From positions 1-48,820 of the forward strand of contig CAIOLO010000090.1 in the NCBI GenBank assembly GCA_903859155.1: DNA of 48,820 bases, read 5' to 3'. Below, piece after piece: positions 9,207-17,565 of the stretch (position 1 is its first letter; every line of letters starts with the position of its first letter). Position numbers and translations under genes: made by a program. Under the pieces are notes generated by a model, which was not told the origin of the DNA, made no database searches, and saw only the letters and a list, made by a program, of their open reading frames with translations. This stretch comes from an uncultured beta proteobacterium. GTDB lineage: Bacteria; Pseudomonadota; Gammaproteobacteria; Burkholderiales; SG8-39.

Positions 9207-10186
9207 GTATTGCCCCGCCGAATTCTCAGAAGCAGCCTGTCCACTATGCCGAGAATGCCCCCGCGGGCGAACATCACCACCAGGACCAGCATCAGGCCGA
9301 TGCCAAAGTACCAGTACTCGGGAAACTGCTTGGCCAGCGAGTCCTGCGCAAGCAGGTAGACCACCGGCCCGACGAACGCGCCGTAGATCCGCCCGACACC
9401 ACCCAGAATCAGCATCACCAGCAGATCGCCTGACAAATCGAAACTGAGCACCTTCAGCCCCACGAATTCCGTGGTGTGGGTAAGCAGCCCTCCCGCTACG
9501 CCGGCAAGCGCCGCCGAGATCGTGTAGACCGCCACCAGCCGCTGGTACACCGGCGATCCGAGGGCATGCATCCTCGCCACGTTTTCGCGAATTCCGGTCA
9601 GCGAAGCGCCAAAAGGCGAATAGATGATGCGCCGCACCAGCCACCACGCCACGAACAGGAACAGCAGGCAATACAAGTACCCGGTCTTATTGAACAGGTC
9701 GAACTTGAACAGGCCCAGGATGGGCTTCATGTTGAAGCCGCCAAGGCCGTCGGCACCACCGGTCAATGCCGTGGCCTTGTTGGCGATTTCGTAGCAGATC
9801 GAGGTGATCGCGAGCGTGAGCATCAGCAGCGTCAACCCGCGCATGCGCAGAATGACCAGCCCCGTCAGCCATCCCAGCAAGCCGGCAGAGATACCCGCAA
9901 CCGCGATTCCGATGAGCGGGTCGGCGGTGACCCTGACCGCCAAAATCGCCGCCACGTAGGCGCCAAATCCGAAATAGGCGGCATGACCCAGCGTGATGAT
10001 TCCGGCATAGCCCAGAATGAGATCCAGCGACAACGCAAACAGGATCATGATGAGGATGTAGCTGCCCAGGGGCAGGTAGGTCGGCGCGGCGAAATAGCAG
10101 ACAAGCGCCAGCACCCAGGGCAGCCACTCCATGGGGCGCACGCGCGGATCGGAAAGGTAGCTGCCGGTGTGGGCTGGGCCAGTCAT
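9203..10186 (-). CDS. livM: LivM-type ABC transporter permease
   Basis: About 327 aa, with around nine to ten hydrophobic segments. Family motif LGYAGIITLGHAAYFGFGAY and C-terminal LGGVGRIYGAFVGPVV are those of LivM permeases. The start at 10186 (MTGPAHTGSYLSDPRV) has an AAGG-containing SD upstream; 10216 is a possible alternative. Inner-membrane subunit of the importer. Confidence 0.92.
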   Translation of the reverse strand: MTGPAHTGSYLSDPRVRPMEWLPWVLALVCYFAAPTYLPLGSYILIMILFALSLDLILGYAGIITLGHAAYFGFGAYVAAILAVRVTADPLIGIAVAGISAGLLGWLTGLVILRMRGLTLLMLTLAITSICYEIANKATALTGGADGLGGFNMKPILGLFKFDLFNKTGYLYCLLFLFVAWWLVRRIIYSPFGASLTGIRENVARMHALGSPVYQRLVAVYTISAALAGVAGGLLTHTTEFVGLKVLSFDLSGDLLVMLILGGVGRIYGAFVGPVVYLLAQDSLAKQFPEYWYFGIGLMLVLVVMFARGGILGIVDRLLLRIRRGNT

Positions 10187-10241
10187 GGTGCCGCCTTTTC
10201 GCTTGGCGACCAGCATTCGCGCCCGCTGCGGCCCGGCGCCC

Positions 10242-11120
10242 TCATTGGCTGGCCTTGCCGAACAGTCCGGCCGGGCGCCACAACAGGATTGCGATGGTGG
10301 CCGCATAAATGAAGAAAGCCCCGAACTGGGGCAGCCAGTATTTGCACGCCGTGTCGCTGATGCCGATCAGCAGCGCGGCGACAAACGGTCCGCGCAGCGA
10401 CCCCATGCCGCCCACCGCAACCACAATGAGAAAAGTGATCAGGTTCTCGAATGGGTAGATCGGCTGGATTGCAATGATGTCCGCCCCCAACGCGCCGCCA
10501 AGCGCGGCAAGGCCGCTGCCCAGGGCGAAGGTGACGGTAAAGAGAAGCGAAGTGTTGATACCGATCGCCTGTGCCATCGCGCGGTTGTCGACAGCGGCAC
10601 GCACTTTCGCACCCCAGCGCGTGCGTTCGACCCCGAACCAGAGCACCGCCACCAGCACCGAACTGAAGGCAACCAGGAACACGCGGTAAGCCGGAAAATC
10701 CCGGCCGAACAGCGCAAACTGCCCCTTAAGATAGGGCGGAAGGTTGACCGGCTGCTGCAATGTTCCATAGGCCAGGCGTGCCGCCGCCACCGCCATGAAT
10801 ATCAAGCCGATGGTGAGCAGCACCTGTTCCAGGTCACCCGCCGAGTACAGTCGGGCGTAGAGCAGGCGCTCCAACACGACACTTGCTGCTGCCACCAGAA
10901 CGAATGCCAGGCAGAGAGCCAAAGGAAAAGGCACGTCGTAGCGACTCATCGCGCTCAGCATGACGTAGCCCCCCGTCATCGCAAATACGCCGTGCGCGAG
11001 ATTGACGAAACCCATCAGCCCCATGGTGACCGACAGGCCGACCGATATGACATAAAGAATCATGCCGTAGGCGATGCCGTGGAAGGCGACGCTGACGAGC
11101 GACGAGGCAAAGCCTTGCAT
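10242..11120 (-). CDS. livH: LivH-type ABC transporter permease
   Basis: About 292 aa, multiple hydrophobic segments. LVNLAHG-type motif GLMGFVNLAHGVFAMTGGY and VVAVGGMGSLRGPFVAALLIG match LivH. The first ATG is at 11120; a TTG at 11147 would add nine residues. A hairpin terminator lies just upstream, between this gene and livK, so livH-M-G-F are probably expressed at a lower level than the binding protein. Confidence 0.92.
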   Translation of the reverse strand: MQGFASSLVSVAFHGIAYGMILYVISVGLSVTMGLMGFVNLAHGVFAMTGGYVMLSAMSRYDVPFPLALCLAFVLVAAASVVLERLLYARLYSAGDLEQVLLTIGLIFMAVAAARLAYGTLQQPVNLPPYLKGQFALFGRDFPAYRVFLVAFSSVLVAVLWFGVERTRWGAKVRAAVDNRAMAQAIGINTSLLFTVTFALGSGLAALGGALGADIIAIQPIYPFENLITFLIVVAVGGMGSLRGPFVAALLIGISDTACKYWLPQFGAFFIYAATIAILLWRPAGLFGKASQ

Positions 11121-11145
11121 GGGTGCTATCTTGTTATTCGCAGAC

Positions 11146-11176
11146 AAAAACCCCGCACCGCGAGGGCGGCACGGGG
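11146..11176 (-). terminator. Intra-operon terminator between livK and livH
   Basis: Read on the minus strand after the livK stop: CCCCGTGCCGC-4 nt-GCGGTGCGGGG, an 11-bp stem with two G-U pairs, followed directly by five T residues. This is the form of a rho-independent terminator. Partial readthrough would give more binding protein than permease and ATPase, as is usual in such operons. Confidence 0.8.
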
Positions 11177-11192
11177 AAGGGATTGAGTCAGC

Positions 11193-12383
11193 TTATTTCT
11201 TCGGATTCAACTGTTTCCACGGATCCTTGACCATTTTGCCGACCACCTCGATCTCCACGTTGGCCAGTTGCCCTCCCACCTTCCTGACTTCGCGCAGATA
11301 TTCGTTCTGCATGATGTCGCGGGTCTCAGGGTCGATCGCGATCGGCCCGCGCGGGCTGTTCGCGTTCTTGTAGCTCTTTATGTACTGCATCGTCGCCTGC
11401 GGATCCATCTTGCCCTTTTGCGCATTGATCGCATCGAAGATCAGCTGCATCGCGTCGTAGGCGCCGACCGACATGAAGCCCGGATTGAGATTGGCGCCGT
11501 ATTCCTTTTTGTAGGCGGCAACAAAGGCCTTGTTGGCCGGGCGGTCGGCGGCGGCCGAATAGTGGTGCACCGTCATGACACCCAGCGCCACATCGCCCAT
11601 GCCCTGCAACTCTTCGTCAGTGGTGATGTCCCCCGGGCCGATGTATTTGACGCCGGCCTTGCCCAGGTCGAGATCGGCAAAACCCTTCATCTGCGCGGTG
11701 GCCTGTTTGCCGGCGGGATTAAAACCGAACAGAACGTCGGGCTTGGCATCCTTGACGCGCTGCATGTAGGCCGAAAAATCGGTGGCCGCCAGAGGCACGC
11801 GCACGCTGTCCACGATCACCCCGCCGCTTTCCTTGAAGCCCTTGATGAAGGCTTCCTCCGCTTCATGCCCGGGTGCAAAGTCACTCACCATGGTGTAGGC
11901 GCGCTTGTATTTCTTCCCGGCCCACTGCCCCAGGGGATAGGACGATTGCCAGAGCGTGAAGGACACCCTGGCGAAATAGTCCGAGGTATAGGGAATTCCG
12001 ACCCCGGCGGCATTCATGCTGATGAACGGTACTTTCGCCTCGGCGGCCAGCGGCGCAATCGATGCGGCATTGGGCGTCCAGACAAGCCCGGTCAGGAACT
12101 GCACCTTGTCGCGCACGATCAGTTCCTGCGCGATGCGCTTGGCGTTGTCCGGGTTAGCTCCGGCATCGTCGCGAACCACCAGTTCGACTTTCACACCGGG
12201 CGGAAGCTTGCTGCCGTTGAGCTTCATGAACAGCTTCACGCCCTTGTCCAGCTGGTCGCCCTGGGCTGCCGTGGGCCCAGAATAGGTGCTGATCAATCCG
12301 ATCTTCACCGTCTGCGCGACGGCAACTCCTGCGCTCGCGGCAAATATCATGGACGCGACGCACGCGATTATTCTCGTTAGCAT
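11193..12383 (-). CDS. livK: LivK-type periplasmic substrate-binding protein
   Basis: 396 aa. Signal peptide MLTRIIACVASMIFAASAG… ends at AVA-Q, then VKIGLISTYSGPTAAQGDQ starts the Peripla_BP_6 fold. The start at 12383 is fixed by the SD AGGAGGAGGG directly upstream; the open frame to 12587 runs through a non-coding tandem repeat. Binds the substrate in the periplasm and delivers it to LivHM. Divergent from ligAB, which suggests the ligand may be an aromatic acid (inference). Confidence 0.93.
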   Translation of the reverse strand: MLTRIIACVASMIFAASAGVAVAQTVKIGLISTYSGPTAAQGDQLDKGVKLFMKLNGSKLPPGVKVELVVRDDAGANPDNAKRIAQELIVRDKVQFLTGLVWTPNAASIAPLAAEAKVPFISMNAAGVGIPYTSDYFARVSFTLWQSSYPLGQWAGKKYKRAYTMVSDFAPGHEAEEAFIKGFKESGGVIVDSVRVPLAATDFSAYMQRVKDAKPDVLFGFNPAGKQATAQMKGFADLDLGKAGVKYIGPGDITTDEELQGMGDVALGVMTVHHYSAAADRPANKAFVAAYKKEYGANLNPGFMSVGAYDAMQLIFDAINAQKGKMDPQATMQYIKSYKNANSPRGPIAIDPETRDIMQNEYLREVRKVGGQLANVEIEVVGKMVKDPWKQLNPKK

Positions 12384-12420
12384 GACTACCCTCCTCCTAG
12401 AGTGAAGAAACCAATGTAAT

Positions 12421-12512
12421 ACAGTCTGGAACTCTTTGCCAGGGTTCCTGTCCCAGCCACAGCTGTACAGTCTGGAACTCTTTGCCAGGATTCCTGTCCC
12501 AGCCACTGCTGT
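12421..12512. repeat. Two tandem 46-bp repeats in the livK-ligA intergenic region
   Basis: 12421-12466 and 12467-12512 are direct copies with two mismatches. The unit begins ACAGTCTGGAACTCTTTGCC. They occupy the divergent control region between livK and the LigA-like gene. A perfect head-to-tail 46-bp duplication in a promoter region suggests repeated regulator sites or a recent slippage event. Confidence 0.9.
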
Positions 12513-12593
12513 CCCGGTGAAACGCCATGAGCTTGATTCCTGATTGGATCCGACTACAATCCGTCGACTTATTTTCCGCAAAGGCACCGTGCC

Positions 12594-12866
12594 ATGAGAG
12601 ATTACTGGCTGAGCAAGCTGTTTTTCGACATGCAGACCCCCGAAAACGCAGACGAGTACGCGGCCGACCGGGAAAAGGTGCTGCGTCGTTATCCGATCAA
12701 GCCGGAGGTGCTCAAATCGCTGCGGGAAGACGATGTCGCCGCACTCGCCCCCAAGGTGAATCCCTATCTGCTGCGCTTTTATTTTTTTGCCACAGGCAAA
12801 TCAGAATCATGGTTTCTTGATCATATCCGCGCACTGGCCGTGAAAAAGGAGGCCGTAAATGGCTAA
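12594..12866 (+). CDS. LigA-like alpha subunit of an extradiol ring-cleavage dioxygenase
   Basis: 90 aa. Small helical protein (MRDYWLSKLFFDMQTPENADEYAADREK…) matching the LigA family, the small subunit of protocatechuate 4,5-dioxygenase-type enzymes. It lids the active site of LigB. Its last codons overlap the next gene by 8 nt and carry that gene's SD. No strong SD of its own is seen. Confidence 0.8.
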   Translation: MRDYWLSKLFFDMQTPENADEYAADREKVLRRYPIKPEVLKSLREDDVAALAPKVNPYLLRFYFFATGKSESWFLDHIRALAVKKEAVNG

Positions 12867-13689
12867 ACTGGTCGGCGCGTTTGCCGCAAGCCATGGTCCG
12901 CTCATGGCACGAAACTGGGAGGGCGTCGGCCCGCAGCGCCTGGCAAGCGTCACCCGCACGTTTGGCGAACTGGGCAGGCGCTTTGCCGAATGCCGGGCGG
13001 ACGTTCTCATCGTCGTTTCACCCGATCACTGGGTCAACTTTTTCATCGATAACCTTCCCAGCATCTGCATCGGTGTCGGCGAAATGCACGAGGGTTCGCC
13101 CGAACCCTGGCTGAAGGTTCCCTTTGACAACGCCATCGCAGGGCATCCGGAATTTGCGCTGCATCTGGCCGATACGGCGTTGCAGCGCGATTTCGAGCCG
13201 TCGCTTTCGCACCACCTCAAGCTCGATCACGGCTTTCTCATTCCCCTGTGGAAAATGGGGGTCACGCAGCTCCCGGCCATCGTTCCGATTATCGTGAATA
13301 TCATTGAACCGCCCCTGCCCAGCTTCAAGCGCTGTTACGCCTGGGGAGAGCTCATCCGGCGGGCCATCGACAGTTACCCCGGCGATCTTCGGGTCGCCAT
13401 ACTGGCAACCGGAGGTCTGAGCCATTCGATCGGTGAACCGGACATGGGACGGCTGGACGAGGAATTCGACCGGCAATGTTTCGAGCATTTCAAATCCGGC
13501 GACGTGCCCACGCTGATGGAATTCCTCGATCGCCGTACCGAGGCGGCCGGCAACGGCGCTGCCGAAGTGCGCAATTGGGTGGTAGCCCACGGGACAGCCG
13601 GTGGACAGGGTTTCGATGCTCTCGGCTATCACCCTTATCAGGAGTGGTACATCGGTTGCGGGTTCGCCTCATGGAACCTGCCGACATGA
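12859..13689 (+). CDS. LigB-like catalytic subunit, class III extradiol dioxygenase
   Basis: 276 aa. His12 in AFAASHGPLM, His in VVSPDHWVNFF, a later His in ATGGLSHSIG and an acid in HPYQEWYIGCG correspond to the iron ligands and catalytic His of LigB-type enzymes. The SD AAAGGAGG precedes the ATG inside the alpha-subunit gene. The pair should open a dihydroxylated aromatic ring using Fe(II) and O2. The substrate could be protocatechuate, gallate or a related compound and cannot be settled from sequence alone. Confidence 0.88.
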   Translation: MAKLVGAFAASHGPLMARNWEGVGPQRLASVTRTFGELGRRFAECRADVLIVVSPDHWVNFFIDNLPSICIGVGEMHEGSPEPWLKVPFDNAIAGHPEFALHLADTALQRDFEPSLSHHLKLDHGFLIPLWKMGVTQLPAIVPIIVNIIEPPLPSFKRCYAWGELIRRAIDSYPGDLRVAILATGGLSHSIGEPDMGRLDEEFDRQCFEHFKSGDVPTLMEFLDRRTEAAGNGAAEVRNWVVAHGTAGGQGFDALGYHPYQEWYIGCGFASWNLPT

Positions 13690-13781
13690 AAAAGCCGGGA
13701 TCGATATTGCGATCACGATGAATATTGATCGGAGTCGGAGACCCAATTTGTCACTTTTTGCAGGATTTTCCGTCCAGAATC

Positions 13782-13810
13782 TTTACTTTCCCCGCACCCA
13801 TGGCTATAAT
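13782..13810 (+). promoter_or_regulatory. Promoter of the tRNA cluster
   Basis: TTTACT (13782-13787), 17-nt spacer, perfect TATAAT (13805-13810). The tRNA-Ala gene starts 14 nt later. Confidence 0.75.
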
Positions 13811-13824
13811 CCTAGGCTCGGTTG

Positions 13825-13900
<76 letters not shown>

Positions 13901-13921
13901 ACCAACCCGGTTCGTCGACCT

Positions 13922-13997
13922 GTCCCCTTCGTCTAGAGGCCTAGGACATCGCCCTTTCACGGCGGTAACACGAGTTCGAATCTCGTAGGGGACGCCA
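13922..13997 (+). tRNA. tRNA-Glu(TTC)
   Basis: 76 nt with encoded CCA. Acceptor GTCCCCT pairs with AGGGGAC; anticodon loop CTTTCAC gives TTC. Confidence 0.97.
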
Positions 13998-14059
13998 GAC
14001 TATGTACCTCATTCGCCCCTGGGTGGCGGAATGAAGAAAAGGCAGTTCTTGAAGTTAGC

Positions 14060-14135
14060 GGGGCGTTAGCTCAGTTGGTAGAGCAGCGGACTCTTAATCC
14101 GTAGGTCGAGTGTTCGAGCCACTCACGCCCCACCA
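14060..14135 (+). tRNA. tRNA-Lys(CTT)
   Basis: 76 nt with encoded CCA. Acceptor GGGGCGT pairs with ACGCCCC; anticodon loop CTCTTAA gives CTT. Confidence 0.96.
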
Positions 14136-14219
14136 TAGCTTTCAATGAGTTAGAAGCGAAGCGGACGCCGGACCTGAAGCGGATGTCTGCCAAGAATCCC
14201 GTGCGGGCAGTGTACGGGG

Positions 14220-14245
14220 GCCATATGACTTTGCCGACATATGGC
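14220..14245 (+). other. Inverted repeat downstream of tRNA-Lys
   Basis: GCCATATG-10 nt-CATATGGC. It may end the tRNA transcript or act as an operator for the next small gene; no T-run follows directly. Confidence 0.45.
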
Positions 14246-14326
14246 GCCCGCAATATTTTGCCGTCCATTTTTTGCCGGACAGCAAAGAATGTTTTTTCAT
14301 GAAGACCCCTATCAGGAGCATTTGAG

Positions 14327-14572
14327 ATGTATGCAACCCCGATCCTGGAACACCTGAAGAAAAAAGGACAGCAACTCGATTTTGAGATTGCTGCAGCGAC
14401 TGGCATTCCCCTGCCCAAAGTACGCAAATCCATATCCGATCTGTCGGCGCGCGGTGACATCTCCACCTGCAGCATGACGCAGTATTCCAACGGCAAACCG
14501 GTCAACGGGACACTTTGCCGGATCTCCGGAACCATCCCGCCCAAGACGCCCGGCAGAAAACCCGGCACCTAG
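14327..14572 (+). CDS. Small predicted winged-helix protein between tRNA genes
   Basis: 81 aa. The SD AGGAG at 14314-14318 fits the ATG at 14327. Residues 5-50 (ILEHLKKKGQQLDFEIAAAT…GIPLPKVRKSISDLSARGDI) have the pattern of a winged helix-turn-helix, and the C-terminus (PPKTPGRKPGT) is basic and Pro-rich. The stop is 8 nt before tRNA-Val, so the gene and the tRNA may share a transcript. It is not a family I can name; the function is unknown. Confidence 0.65.
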   Translation: MYATPILEHLKKKGQQLDFEIAAATGIPLPKVRKSISDLSARGDISTCSMTQYSNGKPVNGTLCRISGTIPPKTPGRKPGT

Positions 14573-14580
14573 CGGCAAAT

Positions 14581-14655
14581 GGGTGGTTAGCTCAGCGGTA
14601 GAGCACTGCCTTCACACGGCAGGGGTCACAGGTTCGATCCCTGTACCACCCACCA
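14581..14655 (+). tRNA. tRNA-Val(CAC)
   Basis: 75 nt with encoded CCA. Acceptor GGGTGGT pairs with ACCACCC; anticodon stem CTGCC/GGCAG with loop TTCACAC gives CAC. Confidence 0.97.
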
Positions 14656-15136
14656 ATTCTGTGCGGTAACGCAAATCCCGGATGCCAGTCACCCGGGCTG
14701 CTTACGGCTGCACGGCCGGCGCTCCAGGGTCTGCGCCAGAACCAGTTTCCTGAAAATGGAAGGTTCACCGACATTCACACCGTCCTTGTCGGCGTGACCA
14801 CCGCTGGTCTGGGCTGATGCGCTCGGGCACGGCAGCGCCGTGCATGCCGCCCCGACCCGGTGCCATTGAAATGCGATTTTCACTTCTATCCCTATCCTGT
14901 CTGCTTTGCCGGTGCGGCACTTGCGTTCACGCCGCAAATACCGGCACCACGCAATCGCCTCCAATTTGTGCACCCAAACTTCGGCGCGGATGCTGCCGCC
15001 AGTCCACCGCCCACCCGTGTAATTCTTGGCTCTGATGCCAGGAAAGGCTATCCTAGGGCACTACGCGAATCGAGTAGAAAGGTCCCGGGAATGCTCCCGG
15101 GAATTCAAGTTTGTCTATTGCAAGGAGCGAACTGTC
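14656..15136. other. Non-coding stretch, no gene recognised
   Basis: About 480 nt after tRNA-Val. Short open frames on both strands have no recognisable protein character, and I see no RNA gene or mobile element. The last 15 nt carry the SD of the cupin gene. Confidence 0.5.
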
Positions 15137-15997
15137 ATGCCGGGTATCAAGGATATCTCTATAGTTAATTCGAACACTTGCCAGTCCATGCCATTCGAGT
15201 CCGGCACGGTAAAGACGCTATGCGGCCCTGCCCTGTGTGGCGCGACCAATTTGACGGTCTATCGGCGAACCATAGCAAAAGGCAGGCAGTTCGATCTCAA
15301 AGCCGGCGGCGACTGCCACCTGGTATATGTCCTGCAGACTCCGGTCAACGGTCTTGTCCACTACGACAACAAGGCCCACCAGGCAGAGGATGGTGCCGGC
15401 GTGCTGCTCGCCCCGTCAGAAACGGCTCGATTCGAAGCGGCAGGATCTGACATGGACATCCTGCATCTGGTGGTGCCCAAACCCCCGGCTGCCGTTGAAA
15501 ACGGTTTGCCCGGCGGGCCGGGATATTTTTTCAACAGAAAATCGCTGCGGGCATTGAGCGACGCCAGCGGCGGCCGCGTGCGCCGCTTCTGTGCCGAAGC
15601 GACCGTCAAGTTGCGCGATGGCAGCAGACTCACCCAGTCCAATGCTGTTCAGGCCGGGGAGATGCACTACATCGAGGGCGGCTTCTCTCCCTACCATGTG
15701 CACAATGGCACCGATGCCAATCCACGGGGACCAGATCACTGCTATATGACATTCAAGGGCCGCGGAAAAGTCGAAATCGGGGAAGAATCCCAGGAAATCG
15801 AACCCGGCACGCTGGTGTACTTTCCACCCGGCGTGCCACACCGGCTGCGCGCCCACGGCGGCTCGCTCGACTACTTTGAAATCCAGGCGTGGGGAAGTTT
15901 CAAAACCACCGTCCTGAGCGATGACGCCCTGGGTCTGCGCTGGTATTACGAACGCGACAATCCTGGCGATGCACTGGTGGAGTGGAACCAGAGCTGA
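15137..15997 (+). CDS. Two-cupin-domain protein
   Basis: About 286 aa. The start MPGIKDISIVNSNTCQSMPF at 15137 is chosen from the SD AAGGAG (15122-15127). The C-terminal cupin has HYIEGGFSPYHVHNGTDANP and CYMTFKGRGKVEIGEESQEI, then LVYFPPGVPHRLRAHGG, with His/Glu residues in metal-binding positions. The N-terminal cupin is degenerate (GDCHLVYVLQTPVNGLVHYD). The layout resembles bicupin dioxygenases and isomerases; the catalytic role is unproven. It lies between tRNA-Val genes near aromatic-degradation genes. Confidence 0.8.
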   Translation: MPGIKDISIVNSNTCQSMPFESGTVKTLCGPALCGATNLTVYRRTIAKGRQFDLKAGGDCHLVYVLQTPVNGLVHYDNKAHQAEDGAGVLLAPSETARFEAAGSDMDILHLVVPKPPAAVENGLPGGPGYFFNRKSLRALSDASGGRVRRFCAEATVKLRDGSRLTQSNAVQAGEMHYIEGGFSPYHVHNGTDANPRGPDHCYMTFKGRGKVEIGEESQEIEPGTLVYFPPGVPHRLRAHGGSLDYFEIQAWGSFKTTVLSDDALGLRWYYERDNPGDALVEWNQS

Positions 15998-16024
15998 GCA
16001 CACGACATTTCGCAGGCCTCGAAC

Positions 16025-16050
16025 GGCTTCGCCGCAACAGCGGCGAAGCC
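16025..16050 (+). terminator. Hairpin after the bicupin gene
   Basis: GGCTTCGCCGC-AACA-GCGGCGAAGCC is a perfect 11-bp stem with a 4-nt loop, 25 nt after the cupin stop. No T-tract follows, so termination is likely but not certain. Confidence 0.6.
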
Positions 16051-16178
16051 TGCCCGGGCAACCCGCCCAAGAGTTGTCCTCGCATGACAAACAAGCCGCA
16101 GGTGCAAGTGGAGCCCGTGTCAGTCGGGAAAGCGGGTTTGACCCCTGGTCCCGGTGTATGGGAAAATTCGCGCCCTCT

Positions 16179-16215
16179 GGGTGGTTAGCTCAGCGGTAGA
16201 GCACTGCCTTCACAC
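16179..16215 (+). pseudogene. 5' half of tRNA-Val (fragment)
   Basis: 37 nt identical to the first half of the tRNA-Val gene at 14581, up to the anticodon loop (…ACTGCCTTCACAC), then unrelated sequence. The 3' half is missing. Such half-tRNAs arise from duplication or from integration and excision at a tRNA gene. Confidence 0.85.
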
Positions 16216-16259
16216 TCCCCTATGCGCCTTTGGCAGTGCCTGGAGTTCATTTTTAAGTT

Positions 16260-16334
16260 GGGCGGTTAACTCAGCGGTAGAGTGCCACCTTCACACGGTG
16301 GAAGCCACTGGTTCGATCCCAGTACCGCCCACCA
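16260..16334 (+). tRNA. tRNA-Val(CAC), second, divergent copy
   Basis: 75 nt with encoded CCA. Acceptor GGGCGGT pairs with ACCGCCC; anticodon stem CCACC/GGTGG with loop TTCACAC gives CAC. It has compensatory stem differences from the copy at 14581, so it is probably functional. Confidence 0.93.
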
Positions 16335-16397
16335 ATATTTATCCCGGTTGAAACGTACGGCCCCTGACCTTCAAATCGCGCCGCCACCGACACCCCG

Positions 16398-16619
16398 ATG
16401 AGCCAGAGCCAACCCGATAATCCTCTGCATGGCATCACGCTGGAGCGGATGCTGACCGAACTGGTCGAGGCCATGGGTTGGAAAAACATGGGGAGCAAGA
16501 TCGCAATCCGCTGCTTCACCCATGACCCGAGCATTCCATCAAGCCTGCGGTTTCTGCGGCGCACCCCCTGGGCCAGAGAACAGGTCGAAGCTTTGTACTT
16601 GAGACACAAGCACGGCTGA
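16398..16619 (+). CDS. VF530 family (DUF2132) small DNA-binding protein
   Basis: 73 aa. [35 protein letters not shown] and [15 protein letters not shown] follow the VF530 family closely over its whole length. The family has a compact helical fold and is annotated as DNA-binding; its biological role is unknown. No clear SD. Complete. Confidence 0.92.
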   Translation: MSQSQPDNPLHGITLERMLTELVEAMGWKNMGSKIAIRCFTHDPSIPSSLRFLRRTPWAREQVEALYLRHKHG

Positions 16620-16656
16620 GCTGCGTTGCCACCTGCGGGCCTGCACCCGCCCGCGT

Positions 16657-17535
16657 CTACTTCCGATACAGCTTGCGCACCGCCCGCAGCACATCGGTGC
16701 CGCTGAGGGGCAGCACCTGCTTGAAGGTCTCGAACACGAAATTACCCTCGGGCAGCGCCCGCAGCTCCGCCGATGGCGTCGCCAGCACCATGTCCATGCC
16801 AAGGGGCACCGCGAGCGTCAGGAACGCGCATTGCAGCTGGCGTTTCAGGTCCGTCCCGTCGGCCGCCTTGGCCGGGAGCTGCTGTCCGATGTTGGTGATG
16901 CCGCCCGAGATATGCATGCCGCGCAGATCCGGGTCGCTGCCCAGCGTGCCAATCGCCTCGAGAGCGGAACGGTTCATGCCGGCCATGTCGGACACCAGCG
17001 CGCTGATCGAGACGTCGATGATGATGTCGTCGATGGCCACGCCGTGCTCGCGCACCAGGCGCAGCGCCGCGCGCCGGGCGGTGCCGGCGATTTCCGGGCC
17101 GCTGGTGTTGGGCTTGCCGACACCCCCGTCGAGTCGTTCCGAGGCCATCACCATGACCGTGAAGGGGCGAATCTTCAGCAGATCCATGATCTCCCAGCGC
17201 GTTTCTGCCACCGAATTCACGATCGGCTTGCGTCCGCGCGCCTTGCCCTCATCGTAAGCCTTGAGGCAGACCTCCTGGATCGCCGCACTCGGATAATCGA
17301 AACACAGCGGCACATCGACCGCGTCCTGGACGGCGCGGATCGCCTCGACCAGGAATTGCGGATCGTCGCTGGCGCGCGCGCCGATGGTGAAATCGAGCGC
17401 GGCGGCGCCGAGTTCGACCTGCTTTTTCGCCAGGGCCTGCAGCCCAGCCATGTCGCCGGCATCGAGCAGCGCCTTGGTGCTTTTGAATCCCGGGTTGATG
17501 CGGTCGCTGATGATGGTTAGATTGAGTTCGTTCAC
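16657..17535 (-). CDS. Methyltetrahydrofolate:corrinoid methyltransferase (pterin-binding TIM barrel)
   Basis: 292 aa, dihydropteroate-synthase-like fold as in AcsE/MeTr. The opening IISDRINPGFKSTKALLD, then AALDFTIGARASDD, PLCFDYPSAAIQEVC, KPIVNSVAETRWEIMDLL and DIIIDVSISALVSDM fit the pterin-binding barrel. It is the last gene of the corrinoid operon and should move the methyl group from methyl-Co(III) corrinoid to tetrahydrofolate (or the reverse). Confidence 0.88.
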   Translation of the reverse strand: MNELNLTIISDRINPGFKSTKALLDAGDMAGLQALAKKQVELGAAALDFTIGARASDDPQFLVEAIRAVQDAVDVPLCFDYPSAAIQEVCLKAYDEGKARGRKPIVNSVAETRWEIMDLLKIRPFTVMVMASERLDGGVGKPNTSGPEIAGTARRAALRLVREHGVAIDDIIIDVSISALVSDMAGMNRSALEAIGTLGSDPDLRGMHISGGITNIGQQLPAKAADGTDLKRQLQCAFLTLAVPLGMDMVLATPSAELRALPEGNFVFETFKQVLPLSGTDVLRAVRKLYRK

Positions 17536-17565
17536 GATGTTCCTTTGTCTGGTGTTCTCAGTGGT

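Noticed and set aside
8466-9671. 404-codon livG frame starting at 9671
   Set aside because: The extra 155 codons are the antisense/alternate frame of livM; ATG 9206 with ATGA overlap is the real start.
12384-12587. N-terminal extension of livK up to 12587
   Set aside because: It translates the tandem 46-bp repeats and lies before a clear SD and signal peptide at 12383.
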